DNA of 7,932 nt from positions 1-7,932 of the forward strand of contig DIHT01000032.1 in the NCBI GenBank assembly GCA_002420305.1. Reading direction: 5' to 3'. Every line of letters starts with the position of its first letter. Positions within the stretch are counted from its first letter, which is position 1. The position numbers and the translations under genes are program-made. The notes below the pieces were generated by a model. It ran no database searches, was not told the DNA's origin, and saw nothing but the letters and a program-made list of their open reading frames with translations. Shown piece by piece: positions 7,160 through 7,932 of this stretch. The stretch is from Akkermansiaceae bacterium UBA5689. Its GTDB lineage: Bacteria > Verrucomicrobiota > Verrucomicrobiia > Verrucomicrobiales > Akkermansiaceae.

Positions 7160-7932
7160 ATGCCTGAAGATGATGATTATGGATTGAGTCCCACCAAGGA
7201 GATCGTCGAGATCGATTCTCCAGAGGTTGATTACAGGCCCGCTATGCCTAGAAGCTATCGGCCGAAGATCGCGATGATTGGGACTGGTGGAATCAGCGAA
7301 TTTCATCTGAAGGCCTATCGCAAGTGTGGTTATGAAGTTGTCGCTTTTGCGAGTCGGACCCGGAGTAAGGCCGAGGCCAAGCGGGATGAGTTTTTTCCGG
7401 AGGCTGAGGTTTATGATGATTACCACGCTATTCTGGAGCGGAAGGATATTGAGGTGCTCGACATCACACCGCACCCAGCTGATCGATTGCCGATTGTGAA
7501 GGAAGCCCTCAAGGCAGGAAAGCATGTGCTGAGCCAGAAGCCCTTCGTGCTCGATCTGTCCGAGGGTGAGGAATTGGTGCGGATCGCGGAGGAGAATGGG
7601 GTCAAACTTGCCGTGAATCAGAATGGTCGATGGGCACCTCATTTCTCCTACCTGCGCAATGCTGTGGCCGGGGGCATAATCGGGCGGGTGACTTCGTTGG
7701 ATTTTAACCTGCAGTGGGACCAGACCTGGATCAAGGGAACGTCAGAATTCGAAAGTATCCACCATCTCATCCTATTTGATTTTGCAGTACATTGGTTCGA
7801 TATCACCAGTCAGATCATGGTTGGCCAGGAGCCGACCCGGGTGCTGGCTTCAGCGGTGCGCTATGATGAACAGGTTTACCGTCCTCCTGCTCTGGCAGCC
7901 GCGATCGTGGAATACCCCGGGGCCCAGGTGCG
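7160..7932 (+). CDS. Gfo/Idh/MocA family oxidoreductase (C-terminus outside window)
   Basis: This is an NAD(P)-dependent sugar or cyclitol oxidoreductase; 257 residues are visible and the gene continues past the right edge. The Rossmann fold begins at about residue 35 with KIAMIGTGGISEFHLKAY (36-53), containing the dinucleotide-binding GxGG. The family's EKP motif appears as QKP at 126-128 (VLSQKPFVLD); the Lys expected to act in catalysis is kept but the Glu is Gln. NQNGRW is at 153-158. The second-domain motif FDFAVHWFD (206-214) supplies D207 and H211, the usual catalytic Asp-x3-His pattern. About 34 residues precede the Rossmann fold, a polar extension rich in Asp and Glu. ATG 7160 was chosen as the first ATG after an in-frame stop at 7142-7144; ATG 7244 is a shorter alternative and TTG 7145 a longer one. 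It lies 56 bp after the isomerase on the same strand and is probably co-transcribed. The substrate is unknown. Confidence 0.94.
   Translation, partial: MPEDDDYGLSPTKEIVEIDSPEVDYRPAMPRSYRPKIAMIGTGGISEFHLKAYRKCGYEVVAFASRTRSKAEAKRDEFFPEAEVYDDYHAILERKDIEVLDITPHPADRLPIVKEALKAGKHVLSQKPFVLDLSEGEELVRIAEENGVKLAVNQNGRWAPHFSYLRNAVAGGIIGRVTSLDFNLQWDQTWIKGTSEFESIHHLILFDFAVHWFDITSQIMVGQEPTRVLASAVRYDEQVYRPPALAAAIVEYPGAQV

Noticed and set aside
7100..7642. 180-codon minus-strand frame opposite the Gfo/Idh gene
   Set aside because: The opposite strand encodes a clear Rossmann fold with GxGG and QKP motifs; this frame has none.

Overview
The window looks like chromosomal DNA from a bacterium of the Planctomycetes-Verrucomicrobia group. 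The main reason is the minus-strand block: two 'planctomycete cytochrome' proteins (PSCyt1/DUF1549/DUF1553) and a Tat-exported DUF1501 protein, families expanded mostly in that group. I lean towards Verrucomicrobia, but this is an inference that the window alone cannot settle. I see no RNA genes, CRISPR arrays, insertion sequences or attachment sites.

Left block (about 1-5249, all minus strand, read right to left). It starts with a secreted two-CxxCH PSCyt1/DUF1549/DUF1553 protein. A DUF1501 protein follows after 14 bp, with its ribosome binding site on the stop codon of the first gene. A 176 bp gap comes next, then a NarL/FixJ-type response regulator. Forty bp later a second, clearly diverged PSCyt1/DUF1549 protein begins and runs off the left edge. 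The response regulator therefore sits between two exported cytochrome modules, and no sensor kinase is in view.

Centre (5250-5362). A short region separates the two divergent transcription units and must hold the start signals for both. The start of the leftward gene is ambiguous. A TTG at 5249 gives a good ribosome binding site and a clean signal peptide. A GTG at 5312 gives an awkward acidic N-terminal extension.

Right block (5363-7932, all plus strand). It holds a phytanoyl-CoA dioxygenase-family Fe(II)/2-oxoglutarate oxygenase, a sugar phosphate isomerase/epimerase-like TIM barrel, and a Gfo/Idh/MocA oxidoreductase cut by the right edge. An isomerase beside a Gfo/Idh oxidoreductase is typical of cytoplasmic catabolism of sugars, cyclitols or modified sugars.

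Working model (inference): the leftward genes make exported redox and hydrolase-like proteins, possibly under the embedded response regulator. The rightward genes make cytoplasmic enzymes that process a sugar-like compound. No substrate can be named from the sequence. The most interesting points are the embedded response regulator and the head-to-head pairing of an uncharacterised exported cytochrome/DUF1501 pair with a sugar-type catabolic set.
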